This document shows, in pieces, positions 1 through 8,420 of a stretch of DNA of 18,398 bases (position 1 is the stretch's first letter; every line of letters starts with the position of its first letter). Origin of the DNA: Stramenopiles sp. TOSAG23-3. Lineage: Eukaryota > Sar. Where the stretch lies: contig LT642427.1 in assembly GCA_900128585.1 (NCBI GenBank), positions 1 through 18,398 on the forward strand. Direction: 5' to 3'. Under the pieces are notes generated by a model. The model made no database searches. It saw nothing but the letters and a program-made list of their open reading frames with translations, and was not told where the DNA came from. The translations under genes and the position numbers were made by a program.

Positions 1-113
1 AAGCGCTGTATTCTCACGGAGACTTCCGTATATGTAAAAACATTATACAGTACGAACATTAAATAGGAAAACAGGAAATTAGTATACAGCGGTCTTGTAA
101 TTGTTTTTTTTTT

Positions 114-1322
114 TCACTCATCGCCTTCATCATCTTCTTCATCTTCTTCTTCTTCCGCGAAGGAACCAAGAGAGGAGACGCCAGAGTCCATCGCCCCAGT
201 GCCTTTGGTTGTATGCGCTGTCGTCATCCGTTCAAACTCCGTCAAACGTCGTTTTTGACGGGTAATTACGACGGACTGTTCCAAAATTCCTCCTGCAATT
301 GCCAAGAAAATATTCAACAGGTCGATATCTTGGTCTGTAAAAACTTCGCCAACTTCCTTGTTGATCAATTGGATAACACCAATGACGCGGTCACCGCCGG
401 CAGACTTGATTGGCAATACTAGAACTTGTTTGGTGCGGAACTTGTTTTTCAAATCAAACTCTTGGTTGAACCTTGAATCTTTGTACGCATCTCGGATATT
501 CAGTGGTTCCCCGGTGGTCGCCACCGCCCCCGCCAATCCGCTGGTCATAGGGATCCGAATTTCAACGGCGCCCTGCATAGAATAAATCTCCTGGCGACCG
601 TGATCAATCATGAAGACCGTGCAGCGCTGGGCATGAACGAGAGCAGGGGTACGATTCGTTAACGTAAAAATGAGAGACGCTGTCCCCATGCCAGAATTGA
701 CCGACTTGATAATGTCCAACAGAGCATTAATGCGTTCCTGGGTTGCACGCTGCATGTCCAATATCATGTAATTCTGCAAAATCACGCCTAGCTGAGAGCG
801 CAAGTGGTCCAGTATGAAAATATCTTTCTCAACAAAAGGGACATACACCCCCTCTTTCGGCCCTTTCTTGTTAATGCACTGCAAGACTGCCTCCGTGACA
901 CCGTTCGCGTCCGTAATCGGACAGCACAGGATTGATGTCGTTTTGTACCCAGTTGCGACGTCCGCTTCTTGGTTGAAACGATCATCTTTGTACGCGTCAG
1001 GAATATTAACAGTTTCCCCAGACATGTAAACGTGCCCGACAATACCCGTGTTCCACGGAATGCGGATATCCAGGGCGTCGTCGTTCGTCGCGTGCTTTAT
1101 GACCAAATGTTCGTTCTCTTTGTCAACGATGAACACTGTCGCCCGGTCACAGTTTAACATGCTACATGCTTCTTCAACTACGATCGTGGTAGCATCACGC
1201 AAAGACTTCGCCTCATTAATGTGGCGTATCATGTTTAACATACCAACCAAGTGCTCAGACTGTATGCCGACCTTCTCCAAGTCCTTGGCCTCTTGCTTGT
1301 ATCGGTTTGCAACGTTTCCCAT
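114..1322 (-). CDS. Tandem GAF-domain protein without output domain
   Basis: 402 residues from the ATG at 1322 to TGA at 114. A short helical N-terminus precedes GAF1 (about 38-175) and GAF2 (about 197-350). The two copies are visibly homologous: GAF1 has NIPDAYKDDRFNQE at 106-119 and GAF2 has NIRDAYKDSRFNQE at 275-288. Each ends in a motif like the NKXnFX3DE signature of phosphodiesterase GAF domains: N151-K152...F163-V-E-K-D167, and N321-K322...F328-T-D-Q-D332. The final Glu of that signature is missing in both. The tail (393-402) is almost all Glu/Asp. No phosphodiesterase, cyclase or kinase domain follows. In known families, tandem GAFs of this type bind cyclic nucleotides or mediate dimerisation. 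A small-molecule sensor or scaffold role is therefore inferred, and the ligand is unknown. The minus strand carries a run of A residues directly after the stop codon. Confidence 0.9.
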   Translation of the reverse strand: MGNVANRYKQEAKDLEKVGIQSEHLVGMLNMIRHINEAKSLRDATTIVVEEACSMLNCDRATVFIVDKENEHLVIKHATNDDALDIRIPWNTGIVGHVYMSGETVNIPDAYKDDRFNQEADVATGYKTTSILCCPITDANGVTEAVLQCINKKGPKEGVYVPFVEKDIFILDHLRSQLGVILQNYMILDMQRATQERINALLDIIKSVNSGMGTASLIFTLTNRTPALVHAQRCTVFMIDHGRQEIYSMQGAVEIRIPMTSGLAGAVATTGEPLNIRDAYKDSRFNQEFDLKNKFRTKQVLVLPIKSAGGDRVIGVIQLINKEVGEVFTDQDIDLLNIFLAIAGGILEQSVVITRQKRRLTEFERMTTAHTTKGTGAMDSGVSSLGSFAEEEEDEEDDEGDE

Positions 1323-1613
1323 TTTTAAGCAGACGAAAATATCAATAAGTAGTTTAAATGATAAGTTAAATGTAAACAGACGACAATCTTGTTGATAAGG
1401 TTACTGTATTTGTGCAGATGCCTTCAAAAATCAAATTTACCTTTCTTTCAATTTTCATTCCTCGTATTCACACAATTGTGATTCAATTTCTTCAACACTT
1501 TTTTAGTGTTTTTTCCTTGATGATGATTCCTTCCACACTCCTCTTCTTCTTGAATATTATACACATTGTATTTTCTTGCTTCTTTGCTTCGAAAATTAAG
1601 GTGGTCACTTCGC

Positions 1614-1636
1614 ATTAAATATGTATCATATTTAAT
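1614..1636. repeat. AT-rich inverted repeat, possible hairpin
   Basis: The arms ATTAAATAT (1614-1622) and ATATTTAAT (1628-1636) are exact reverse complements around the loop GTATC. The element lies about 290 bp upstream of the GAF start, in non-coding DNA. In such AT-rich sequence it may be fortuitous. It could form a cruciform or be a binding site for a dimeric factor. Confidence 0.4.
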
Positions 1637-1936
1637 ACTGAACTTATAATAATATTTAAAAAATACTAAACATTATTCTCGTAGTAACATACTACAATTA
1701 CCCTTAATCCATGAAGCAACAAAAAGCGATTTGGATTTTTATATATTTTTATTGGATCTTTCTTCACGAGGACTCCTCAGTTATCACAGCGTGACCTCGT
1801 ACAAGGGACGCAGGGAGAAGAAAACAAAACATCTTGTTTGTTGTTAAGTTCATAGAGTTAAGATTAGGGTAAGGGTAGTAGATTGACTGCAAAGAAGCGC
1901 AAGAAGAGCCCTCTGTTTTTTTTGGACCTGGTTCCG

Positions 1937-1956
1937 TACCTGGTACGTACCAGGTA
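1937..1956. repeat. Perfect 20-bp palindrome next to a TATA box
   Basis: TACCTGGTACGTACCAGGTA equals its own reverse complement over all 20 bases. It contains two inverted CCTGGT half-sites, and a third direct CCTGGT lies just upstream at 1927-1932. Its last bases overlap the start of TATAAAAA at 1955. It is less AT-rich than its surroundings. Position and symmetry suggest an operator for a dimeric DNA-binding protein near the promoter of the downstream coiled-coil gene; this role is inferred. Confidence 0.55.
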
Positions 1957-1962
1957 TAAAAA
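1955..1962 (+). promoter_or_regulatory. TATA-like box upstream of coiled-coil gene
   Basis: TATAAAAA lies about 377 bp before the ATG at 2339, right after the 20-bp palindrome. If used, transcription would begin near 1985-1995 and the leader would be about 350 nt, longer than other candidate leaders in this window. Other AT-rich sites nearer the gene cannot be excluded. Confidence 0.35.
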
Positions 1963-2338
1963 CCGAGCTAGTATTATTTTTTAATATTTTAATACTACTA
2001 CACTACTGTATATAAGTAATAAAATAATTCGTACAATAACTTGCACTCTTGAACTCTCTTGAACTCCTCTTCGTTTTTTTTGGTGATGGCTCAAATTAAA
2101 TAATAATAATAAATATAGTATCAAGGTCGTCCAGTACAAATAATAATCATTATTATTGGGCCACTTATTTCAACAAAAACTCGTTGAAAACTTCAAGTCT
2201 CCAGTGATCTAGAGATTTTAAATTCAGAACAACGAGTTGCACACCAGCATTGTTCGTCAGAAAAGAACTGCTACCGCCTGCAATATTTTGCAAGTGAAGC
2301 AAAACTGGAGCAGCCAAACCGGAGCAGTCAAAACAGCA

Positions 2339-4126
2339 ATGTCTTCGGACTTCTCAGTGCCGGGAAAGACGGGCGCAAAGGCACAGAGTAAGAGCCGAGG
2401 GGAGTCAAAATTTAGCGAAAGGCTTGGTTATTATAGCGCCAAGCCAGCAGATGGTGCAAATAGGCTTTCATTCGTAAACAATGGTGAGGTCGACCACGAC
2501 TTTTTGAACAAAGCAGTCGCTGCCATTTCACGAATCCAGTCAAAGATAACTCCCATTAAAGCTGGTCGCCCAAGCGTAGACCATTTCCAGTCTAGTTCTG
2601 CAGACCAATCTAGCAAGCCCACCACCGAGATTCGGGCGTTGAAGGCGCCGACAAAAGATGATAGAAAGACCATGTTCAACATGGGCAAAGAGATAAAAAA
2701 GCTCCGAACATCCCTGGCTCAGGCCAATGCAAATATAAAAATACTGAAAACGAAATCAAATTTCGACAAGCGGTTACTAGAACAGGACTACCAAGTGTCA
2801 ACAGATAAAACTAGAAGTAGGATATCGTCATTGCAAAATTCTGTGGCGCAGCACGAAGAAATGGTAAAGAGCGAAAGGGAGTCTTCGAAGATGTTAAGAA
2901 TAGAATACACAAATCTAGAACGAAAGTACAAGGAATTGCAACGAAGACATGACGATGAAGTATGGGATCTTAAGCTCTCCTTGACCAATGCTCGTGAGCA
3001 GGGACAGAGTATGTCCGGTGATGTAAACCGGCACCAAGTTGTCCTGGACAAGTATCAACAGCGACTAGCAGAGCAGAAGGAGCAGTTCGAAAAGATGGCA
3101 ACAGAGAAAACCAACCAACAAACGGCGCACTTTGCTGCAGTAAAAAAGCTGAAAGAGCAGATCAGCAGCTTAACGAAGGAGAGCCAGTCCAGAAAGGACG
3201 ATTACGACCATTTGTTGCAGTCTACTGCAGCGAAGATCGATGCATTGACGGACGAACTCGCAAAGAAGAGTTCAAAAATTGTCGAACTGGCCAACCACCT
3301 GTCTAAATTTGTTCAAAAATCTAATTTGCCGACTCTGCAAGACGTCGAAATTGCACTGTCCACCTCAGCCATCCAGACAAAACAAAGTTCGAACAATTTG
3401 CTAGACCAACAGACTATACAAAAAGACTTGCTGCGCGTTAGCATGCTTGAAGTCGAAAAAGAGCTCTCCACGTTAGATCTGGCCGCGAAGGACAAAGAAT
3501 CGACCGCTAGGATCCAGCGATTGGAGATAGAAGTAACCAGAAAGGACAAAACTGTACAGGCGCTAAAAGAAAAGTTGCAGGTCTTTTACACGAAAATGTC
3601 ATCAGAATTGGATGCTGCAAATTCAAGAATCGACCATCTGCAACAGTCGAACGTGGAGATGGAAGCTGCTCTGAAGCAGGAGAAAAAGAAAGGTTTGAAG
3701 GCTTCAATAATGAGCCAAAAGGCAATAAAATTTGTACAGTATCTGAAAGAGGCGAAAGAAGAAGATGCAGGCGGCAGCAATCCCGAAAATAGCAAAACTC
3801 CGAACGTAGAAGAAAATTTTAAAATCGCAGAAGCTGGCCAAAAGGAAGAGGGTTCTCTGGGCAGCCTGGTAATTGACCATAACAACCATGAAAGAAACCG
3901 TCAAATTTCCAAAGACGCTCTTGAAATTTTTGCACAGTACGAAAGTTTAGTTAATTCCAAGGAAAATATCATGGAACAAACACGACTCGCGGAGGACGAA
4001 GCCGCTCATCTGAGGCAGAGCGTGCACGATTTAGAAGAACTTTACGAGCAGTCCAGTAACCCAAACCTTCGGGAAAATGGACGCGGGATGAGAAAGAAAA
4101 GGCCAAACGGCTCACGTCAGAATTAG
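2339..4126 (+). CDS. Giant coiled-coil protein, N-terminal part (frame 2)
   Basis: 595 residues from the first ATG of this open frame (2339); an in-frame TAA at 2219-2221 bounds it upstream. The first 130 or so residues are low-complexity, rich in Ser, Lys and Gly. From the segment containing MFNMGKEIKKLRTSL onward the protein is near-continuous coiled coil with heptad hydrophobics and many Lys/Glu/Gln, interrupted by a short linker around NPENSKTPN. The last residues after YEQSSNPNL (GRGMRKKRPNGSRQN) lose coiled-coil character. Meanwhile the frame used by the downstream segment reads KWTRDEKEKAKRLTSELGSK, which does continue a coiled coil. The real gene therefore probably runs through into the next entry, giving about 1,860 residues. 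The family is unrecognised; a cytoskeletal, centrosomal or Golgi-type scaffold is possible by resemblance only. Confidence 0.85.
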   Translation: MSSDFSVPGKTGAKAQSKSRGESKFSERLGYYSAKPADGANRLSFVNNGEVDHDFLNKAVAAISRIQSKITPIKAGRPSVDHFQSSSADQSSKPTTEIRALKAPTKDDRKTMFNMGKEIKKLRTSLAQANANIKILKTKSNFDKRLLEQDYQVSTDKTRSRISSLQNSVAQHEEMVKSERESSKMLRIEYTNLERKYKELQRRHDDEVWDLKLSLTNAREQGQSMSGDVNRHQVVLDKYQQRLAEQKEQFEKMATEKTNQQTAHFAAVKKLKEQISSLTKESQSRKDDYDHLLQSTAAKIDALTDELAKKSSKIVELANHLSKFVQKSNLPTLQDVEIALSTSAIQTKQSSNNLLDQQTIQKDLLRVSMLEVEKELSTLDLAAKDKESTARIQRLEIEVTRKDKTVQALKEKLQVFYTKMSSELDAANSRIDHLQQSNVEMEAALKQEKKKGLKASIMSQKAIKFVQYLKEAKEEDAGGSNPENSKTPNVEENFKIAEAGQKEEGSLGSLVIDHNNHERNRQISKDALEIFAQYESLVNSKENIMEQTRLAEDEAAHLRQSVHDLEELYEQSSNPNLRENGRGMRKKRPNGSRQN

Positions 4127-4146
4127 GGTCTAAGTTAGACGTAGAG

Positions 4147-7100
4147 ATGGCCAAAAACATGGCATTGACAGCGACGGCCTCTGAGCTCAAAGATGTGCTG
4201 CACAGAAAAACCGTTACAACTTCAAGCCAAATTTCTGATTTGGAAGACAGCAACGAAAATTTACAGACATCCGTAAACAATTTAAAGTCTCAGCTGAACG
4301 GCGCGTACAAGACTATCAGCGATTTGCAAGGCGAAGCAACAGTGACCAGGACCAAGTTAGACTACAAACTGAAAGAGATCAATCGGCTACGAAGCGAAGT
4401 ATTGTCAAAAAGTAGGCTCGTCGCGGATACGCAAGACAAAATCAATCTTGTAGCCGAGGAGAGAGATTTTGTAAACAACGAAAAACAGGACAAAATGACC
4501 GTATTATCTAAAGAGTTAGAAGAAGCGATGTTTAAGCGCCGAGCAGCCGAAAACACACTAGGAGAACTGAGAATTTCCATGTCCAACATGGAAAACACTA
4601 TGCAGCTCTCGCAGATGAAGCGCAGGAAAGAGAGAGAAGCGGCGGATGAAGAGAAGCGGGATGAGCTTCGTGTACAGGCACAAAAGTACGCAGCAAACTT
4701 GCATGCATTAGAAGAACAGCACCGGTTCGAGCTGAAGCGTCTCACGGACGAGATGGACATAAAAACACAGCACATGCGCGATGAAAAGTACCAAACCATT
4801 ACGGAGCAAACGAAGCTTCACGCAAAGCAGCTGCACGATATTGAAGTCTCAAATAAGGCTAAAGTGGAAGAAATTATTGCAGAGTACGAGAAACAACTAA
4901 AACTACGAATTCACGAAATGGAGGAAATGGAAAGGGACAGCGCGCGCCGGTTGGCTGGAAAGTTGCACGAGGTCGAGGAAGCTTCGCGCGTCGAACACAT
5001 GAACAACCTTCGTGAAAGCACTGATAAAATAGAAGAACTAACTTTCAAACTGAATCAGTCGGAAGCGATAAAAGAAGAAAACATGAACCGTGTTGAGAAT
5101 TTGGTATCACGCTTAAAAGCAGAGCAATCCGAGCGCAAAGATTTGCTGGAAACGAGACGCCACGACATCGACCTTTGCAATGATTTGAGCGAAAAGGTGA
5201 AGGTTCAAGGAGCGCAAATAAAGAAGATGGAAGCCGCAGCAAAACACTACGTGACAGAGGTCAACCAGCTGCGAACGACCAATCGCCACGGCAGGCATCA
5301 GTTTCTGGAGAAACTAGAGGAGCAAGAAAACAAGATAAGAAAACAGTCCGAGACGATCGCAAAGCACGAAAACGAAACGAAGGAAAATTCCATTTTACTC
5401 GAATCGAAGAAACTTGTTGCTCAGGTGGAGAAGGAAGTGCAAAGCTTGAAGCTGCAAATCACGGGAAAGCACGCGGCGCACTCTGCAACTCTTCACATTG
5501 TCGAAGACTTAAAGTTCGAGTTGGAAGACACCAAAGCAGTGAGCAAAAACTTGAAAGATCAATTGAAAAGCGTAGAATTCAATGCAAGAAAGGCAAAAGC
5601 CAAGCTAGAAAATGAAAATGTAAATTTGGATATTTCGGTGGAATCCCTAACGAAGAAGCTCCAAAAGACAGAAAACGATCTTAAATCGCGCGAAGTCAAA
5701 TTAGTGCACTTGAGCAACATTGTCAAAGAGAGGGATATGCGCATCAAAGCACTGGGTGACTCATTGACTCTTGCAAACAAAGCCGCGACAAAGCAGAGAG
5801 AGGAGGACCTTCACGGGCTTGCTCTCGAACGGGAAAAGGCAAAAGAAACAGAAGTCATGTTGAGAAAGATGGAAATATCGGCAAAGGAGACTGAAATAAG
5901 ATTGTACTCCTTAAAGACCTCGTACGAAAAAAAATTAGTTTCGCAATCGAAAACATTGGAACAGCAGAAAGTGAAGTTAGATGCTCAAACCGTTCAAGTG
6001 CTCGAAGCAAATGACCGGGCGAAGCTCCATTCCCGTGCGCAAATGGACGGTGAAAAACATCTTATGTCCGCCCGCATGCTTCTAAAGGAGAAACAGAAAG
6101 AACTGTTGAGCGTTGAGAGCGAACTGACCAAGTTGCAATCAAGACTGTTTCAATCAAAGCACACGATAAAGAACATGGAACTCAAGTGCGTCTCGCTGAC
6201 CACCGACAAAACCAATTTGGGGGTAGAAGTAGAGAGGTACAAAGAGAGCATGCGTTCCATGGAAGAAGCGCACGCTAATGAGAGCAAAATATATTTGCAC
6301 AAAATGTCTGTTGAGCAGAAATTGAGCAACGACTTGTCCAGCCAGAACCATACGCTGAGCGCCAAAGTCGCAGCGATGTCCTCAAAAATAGAGCAATTGC
6401 ATTCCAAAATCTTCGAGAAAGAAGAGCGGCTGCAAGAAGCATTGGCGAGAATCGACGACACAAAACTCCATAAAATGACAGAAAAGAACGGCTACCTCGA
6501 GCGCGACTTACAAATCTTAAGGCATAAGCTTGGAGAGACGCAAGAAGACAAGCGCCGGGCGCAGCAATTGAGCAAGGAGCAATTTTCACAACTTGAAGAA
6601 GCGAACAAGAGGCTGGAAATTCAACTGAACAGCATGGAGGCCACCCACCGGGACAAGGTTCAGCAAGCAGAGAAGGCCCGCAAGAAAATTTACGATAACT
6701 GGATGGAAGAGATACAGCGGAGACAAATGTTTGCTGGCAAAACAACAGGCGCACAGCAAGAATCTGCTCGGTTGCAGTCAGAATTGGAACAATTAAGAAT
6801 GTCCATGAAACGTGCAAATGCTACGACTCAGAACGAAAAAACTGTTCTCGAAGAAAACTTGCTACACATGAGTTCAAAATACGACGCTGTTAACAACAAG
6901 AACGAGGAAATGGGGTTTTCTTTGGCAATGTGTGTAGAAGACCGCCTGAGCTTGGAGCTGAAGCACCGATTCGACATGGGCCTTTTGAAGGACCAAATAG
7001 AAAAGCTTGAAAAAGAAAACATTGAACTTCATTTGCACGAAGAAAAAATGGCCTTGGAGCGTATGCGGAATGCCAAAGACATTGGGTTGAAAGGTCATGG

Positions 7101-7920
7101 CGAGAACAGGCATTTGAATTTAGAGGAGCAAAGGCATCTAGTTGCGGCAGTGCAAGAAGGCGTGGAAATGGTTAGGCTGAAAGACAACGAGTTAGATCAT
7201 TTACGAATCCAGCTTGCCAAAGCAGAAGATTCGCACAAAAGCATTCAATTGGTGAAAAAGTCCGAATACGAACGAACAATCCAAAAGTTAATAGAGTCCC
7301 ATGCAAAGCATGAAAAAGAAATTAAAGACAAGCACACAATGATGCAATCTCGTATGATGAGACAAATGAAATCAAACTTTTTAAAACTGTCCAAAGCGAG
7401 CAAACAAGTGCAGCATGAGGCAAGAGTCTCTGTTACTGTCCCGAGGTGGCAGTACCAAACGTGTCGTATGATCGGCGAAGATTTTCGCAGCATGTACTTA
7501 CGAGAACAAGAGAAGAGGATAAATTTACAAACGTTGGTAAAGAGCATTCATCAAGAGGCAGCGGGCATAAAGCTGATGAAAGAAACGAACAGAACGACGA
7601 CAGAAAAAATTAACGTGCAGCGGCAGTACGATGAAAAAGAGCAGAATGAATGGGAAAAACAGAAACGGTTAGAGCAGTCCATTCTTGACCTTCACGGGGA
7701 AGAACAGGACAAAAGAATGAAGGCGGAAACGTTTCAACAGCTGGAGCAGCTGAAAAAAGACAAAAATCGCCTGGTGCAGGAAAACAAAGACAATTCAATT
7801 AGGTTAAAAAAGTACAAAAACATTTTGGCCAACCAAGAGAGCAAACAAAAAGTTCTCCGGGAAGAAAATATTCGATTGGGGAAGTTAATTCACCAGGCCG
7901 AGGATGCAGCGTCCAAATAA
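4147..7920 (+). CDS. Giant coiled-coil protein, C-terminal part (frame 1)
   Basis: 1,257 residues if read from the ATG at 4147. The frame is open back to a TAA at 4057-4059 and that upstream part also reads as coiled coil, so this ATG is probably internal. The protein is almost entirely heptad-rich helix, dominated by Glu, Lys, Gln and Leu. A less regular segment (VSVTVPRWQYQTCRMIGEDF, genomic about 7429-7488) comes near the end, followed by another coiled coil to the C-terminus. I see no motor, enzymatic or membrane segment. Length and composition suit a rod-like structural scaffold or tether. Composition and codon style match the preceding segment, supporting one gene interrupted by a frame break, intron or sequence error at 4058-4126. 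No family is assigned. Confidence 0.85.
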   Translation: MAKNMALTATASELKDVLHRKTVTTSSQISDLEDSNENLQTSVNNLKSQLNGAYKTISDLQGEATVTRTKLDYKLKEINRLRSEVLSKSRLVADTQDKINLVAEERDFVNNEKQDKMTVLSKELEEAMFKRRAAENTLGELRISMSNMENTMQLSQMKRRKEREAADEEKRDELRVQAQKYAANLHALEEQHRFELKRLTDEMDIKTQHMRDEKYQTITEQTKLHAKQLHDIEVSNKAKVEEIIAEYEKQLKLRIHEMEEMERDSARRLAGKLHEVEEASRVEHMNNLRESTDKIEELTFKLNQSEAIKEENMNRVENLVSRLKAEQSERKDLLETRRHDIDLCNDLSEKVKVQGAQIKKMEAAAKHYVTEVNQLRTTNRHGRHQFLEKLEEQENKIRKQSETIAKHENETKENSILLESKKLVAQVEKEVQSLKLQITGKHAAHSATLHIVEDLKFELEDTKAVSKNLKDQLKSVEFNARKAKAKLENENVNLDISVESLTKKLQKTENDLKSREVKLVHLSNIVKERDMRIKALGDSLTLANKAATKQREEDLHGLALEREKAKETEVMLRKMEISAKETEIRLYSLKTSYEKKLVSQSKTLEQQKVKLDAQTVQVLEANDRAKLHSRAQMDGEKHLMSARMLLKEKQKELLSVESELTKLQSRLFQSKHTIKNMELKCVSLTTDKTNLGVEVERYKESMRSMEEAHANESKIYLHKMSVEQKLSNDLSSQNHTLSAKVAAMSSKIEQLHSKIFEKEERLQEALARIDDTKLHKMTEKNGYLERDLQILRHKLGETQEDKRRAQQLSKEQFSQLEEANKRLEIQLNSMEATHRDKVQQAEKARKKIYDNWMEEIQRRQMFAGKTTGAQQESARLQSELEQLRMSMKRANATTQNEKTVLEENLLHMSSKYDAVNNKNEEMGFSLAMCVEDRLSLELKHRFDMGLLKDQIEKLEKENIELHLHEEKMALERMRNAKDIGLKGHGENRHLNLEEQRHLVAAVQEGVEMVRLKDNELDHLRIQLAKAEDSHKSIQLVKKSEYERTIQKLIESHAKHEKEIKDKHTMMQSRMMRQMKSNFLKLSKASKQVQHEARVSVTVPRWQYQTCRMIGEDFRSMYLREQEKRINLQTLVKSIHQEAAGIKLMKETNRTTTEKINVQRQYDEKEQNEWEKQKRLEQSILDLHGEEQDKRMKAETFQQLEQLKKDKNRLVQENKDNSIRLKKYKNILANQESKQKVLREENIRLGKLIHQAEDAASK

Positions 7921-8102
7921 TGAGAGCAACCGGCGAAACGTTTATCTGCGTCAAAGTCACAGTTTTAACTGATCATTACATTACCTGTGTGTGTCGTAAA
8001 TACTAAAAATTAATTCTTAACGAGCGAGCATTTTGTAAATTATTTGGTTTTTGACAATTTTTTAAAGCTTCTTTTTTAAGAATTCTTTAGTTAAATACAG
8101 CT

Positions 8103-8400
8103 TAGACTCGGCCTCTGACACTGAACCGCAATCCAGCAGTGTGCAATCCAGCAGTCAGCAACACAGCATCGCCCCGACCCTAGTAGTGATATAGGGAATC
8201 AGAGCGTTGCCAGCAGGACGAGATCCCAACGGGCACGCCAACGAACCTCGTCTACCGCACCGCCGATCGAAAATGACACAAACGACCCTTCCCCAACATC
8301 TCAACCCACAGATAACAACCCCTTGACCGATTTACAAGACAGACAACGAGCACCTCAAAAACAATTAAGCCGCTCCGAAAGGTGCTTGGTAAAATTTAAA
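8103..8400 (+). pseudogene. Possible decayed coding fragment
   Basis: A GC-richer island in AT-rich spacer. One frame, open from about 8100 to 8190, reads SLDSASDTEPQSSSVQ. A second frame, open from 8125 onward, contains DIGNQSVASRTRSQRARQRT at 8188-8247 and then Pro/Thr/Asn-rich sequence. The two join sensibly if one indel near 8170-8180 is assumed. There is no ATG start and no conserved domain, and the open frame later merges into antisense of the neighbouring gene. Acidic-then-basic low-complexity text of this kind occurs in retroelement linkers and disordered protein tails. I cannot assign a parent, and it may be non-coding. Confidence 0.3.
8128..8155. repeat. Direct repeat of GCAATCCAGCAGT
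   Basis: The 13-mer GCAATCCAGCAGT occurs at 8128-8140 and again at 8143-8155, a 15-bp period. The period keeps any reading frame, encoding a repeated Gln/Ser unit. The repeat lies inside the GC-richer island, in agreement with a small tandem duplication in former coding DNA. Confidence 0.6.
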
Positions 8401-8420
8401 TACAGACAGTTTCTTTTCCC

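Larger units (their letters stand above)
1323..2338. other. AT-rich divergent intergenic region
   Basis: About 1 kb between the start codons of the GAF gene (leftward) and the coiled-coil gene (rightward), so it should hold both promoters. It contains T-rich and A/T-rich low-complexity DNA, an inverted repeat at 1614-1636 (9-bp arms around 5 nt), a perfect 20-bp palindrome touching a TATA box at 1937-1962, and a 19-bp inverted repeat of AAT/ATT triplets at 2139-2157. A hydrophobic open frame at 1418-1618 is attributed to T-richness. I see no convincing gene here. Confidence 0.7.
7921..8420. other. Convergent intergenic region with two compositions
   Basis: This lies between the 3' ends of the rightward coiled-coil gene and the leftward orphan gene. 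The first part (about 7921-8100) is AT-rich, as expected for 3' flanks. At about 8100 the sequence changes abruptly to a GC-richer, Ser/Thr/Gln/Arg-coding-like stretch, described separately. Confidence 0.7.

Noticed and set aside
1418-1618. 66-codon hydrophobic open frame in the GAF/coiled-coil spacer
   Set aside because: Its Phe/Ile/Leu richness follows from T-rich DNA. It has no recognisable motif and no conserved character.
1858-1880. Telomere-like TTAGGG/TAAGGG text
   Set aside because: Only one or two units, embedded between genes, so not an internal telomeric array.
4068-4080. Classical -1 slippery heptamer at the coiled-coil frame break
   Set aside because: The codons CGG GAA AAT do not give the X XXY YYZ pattern, and no obvious downstream pseudoknot was seen. 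An indel or intron is simpler.
6275-6817. 180-codon antisense frame inside the coiled-coil gene
   Set aside because: Shadow of a highly biased Lys/Glu/Gln-rich sense frame, Cys/Ser/Phe-rich, with no domain.
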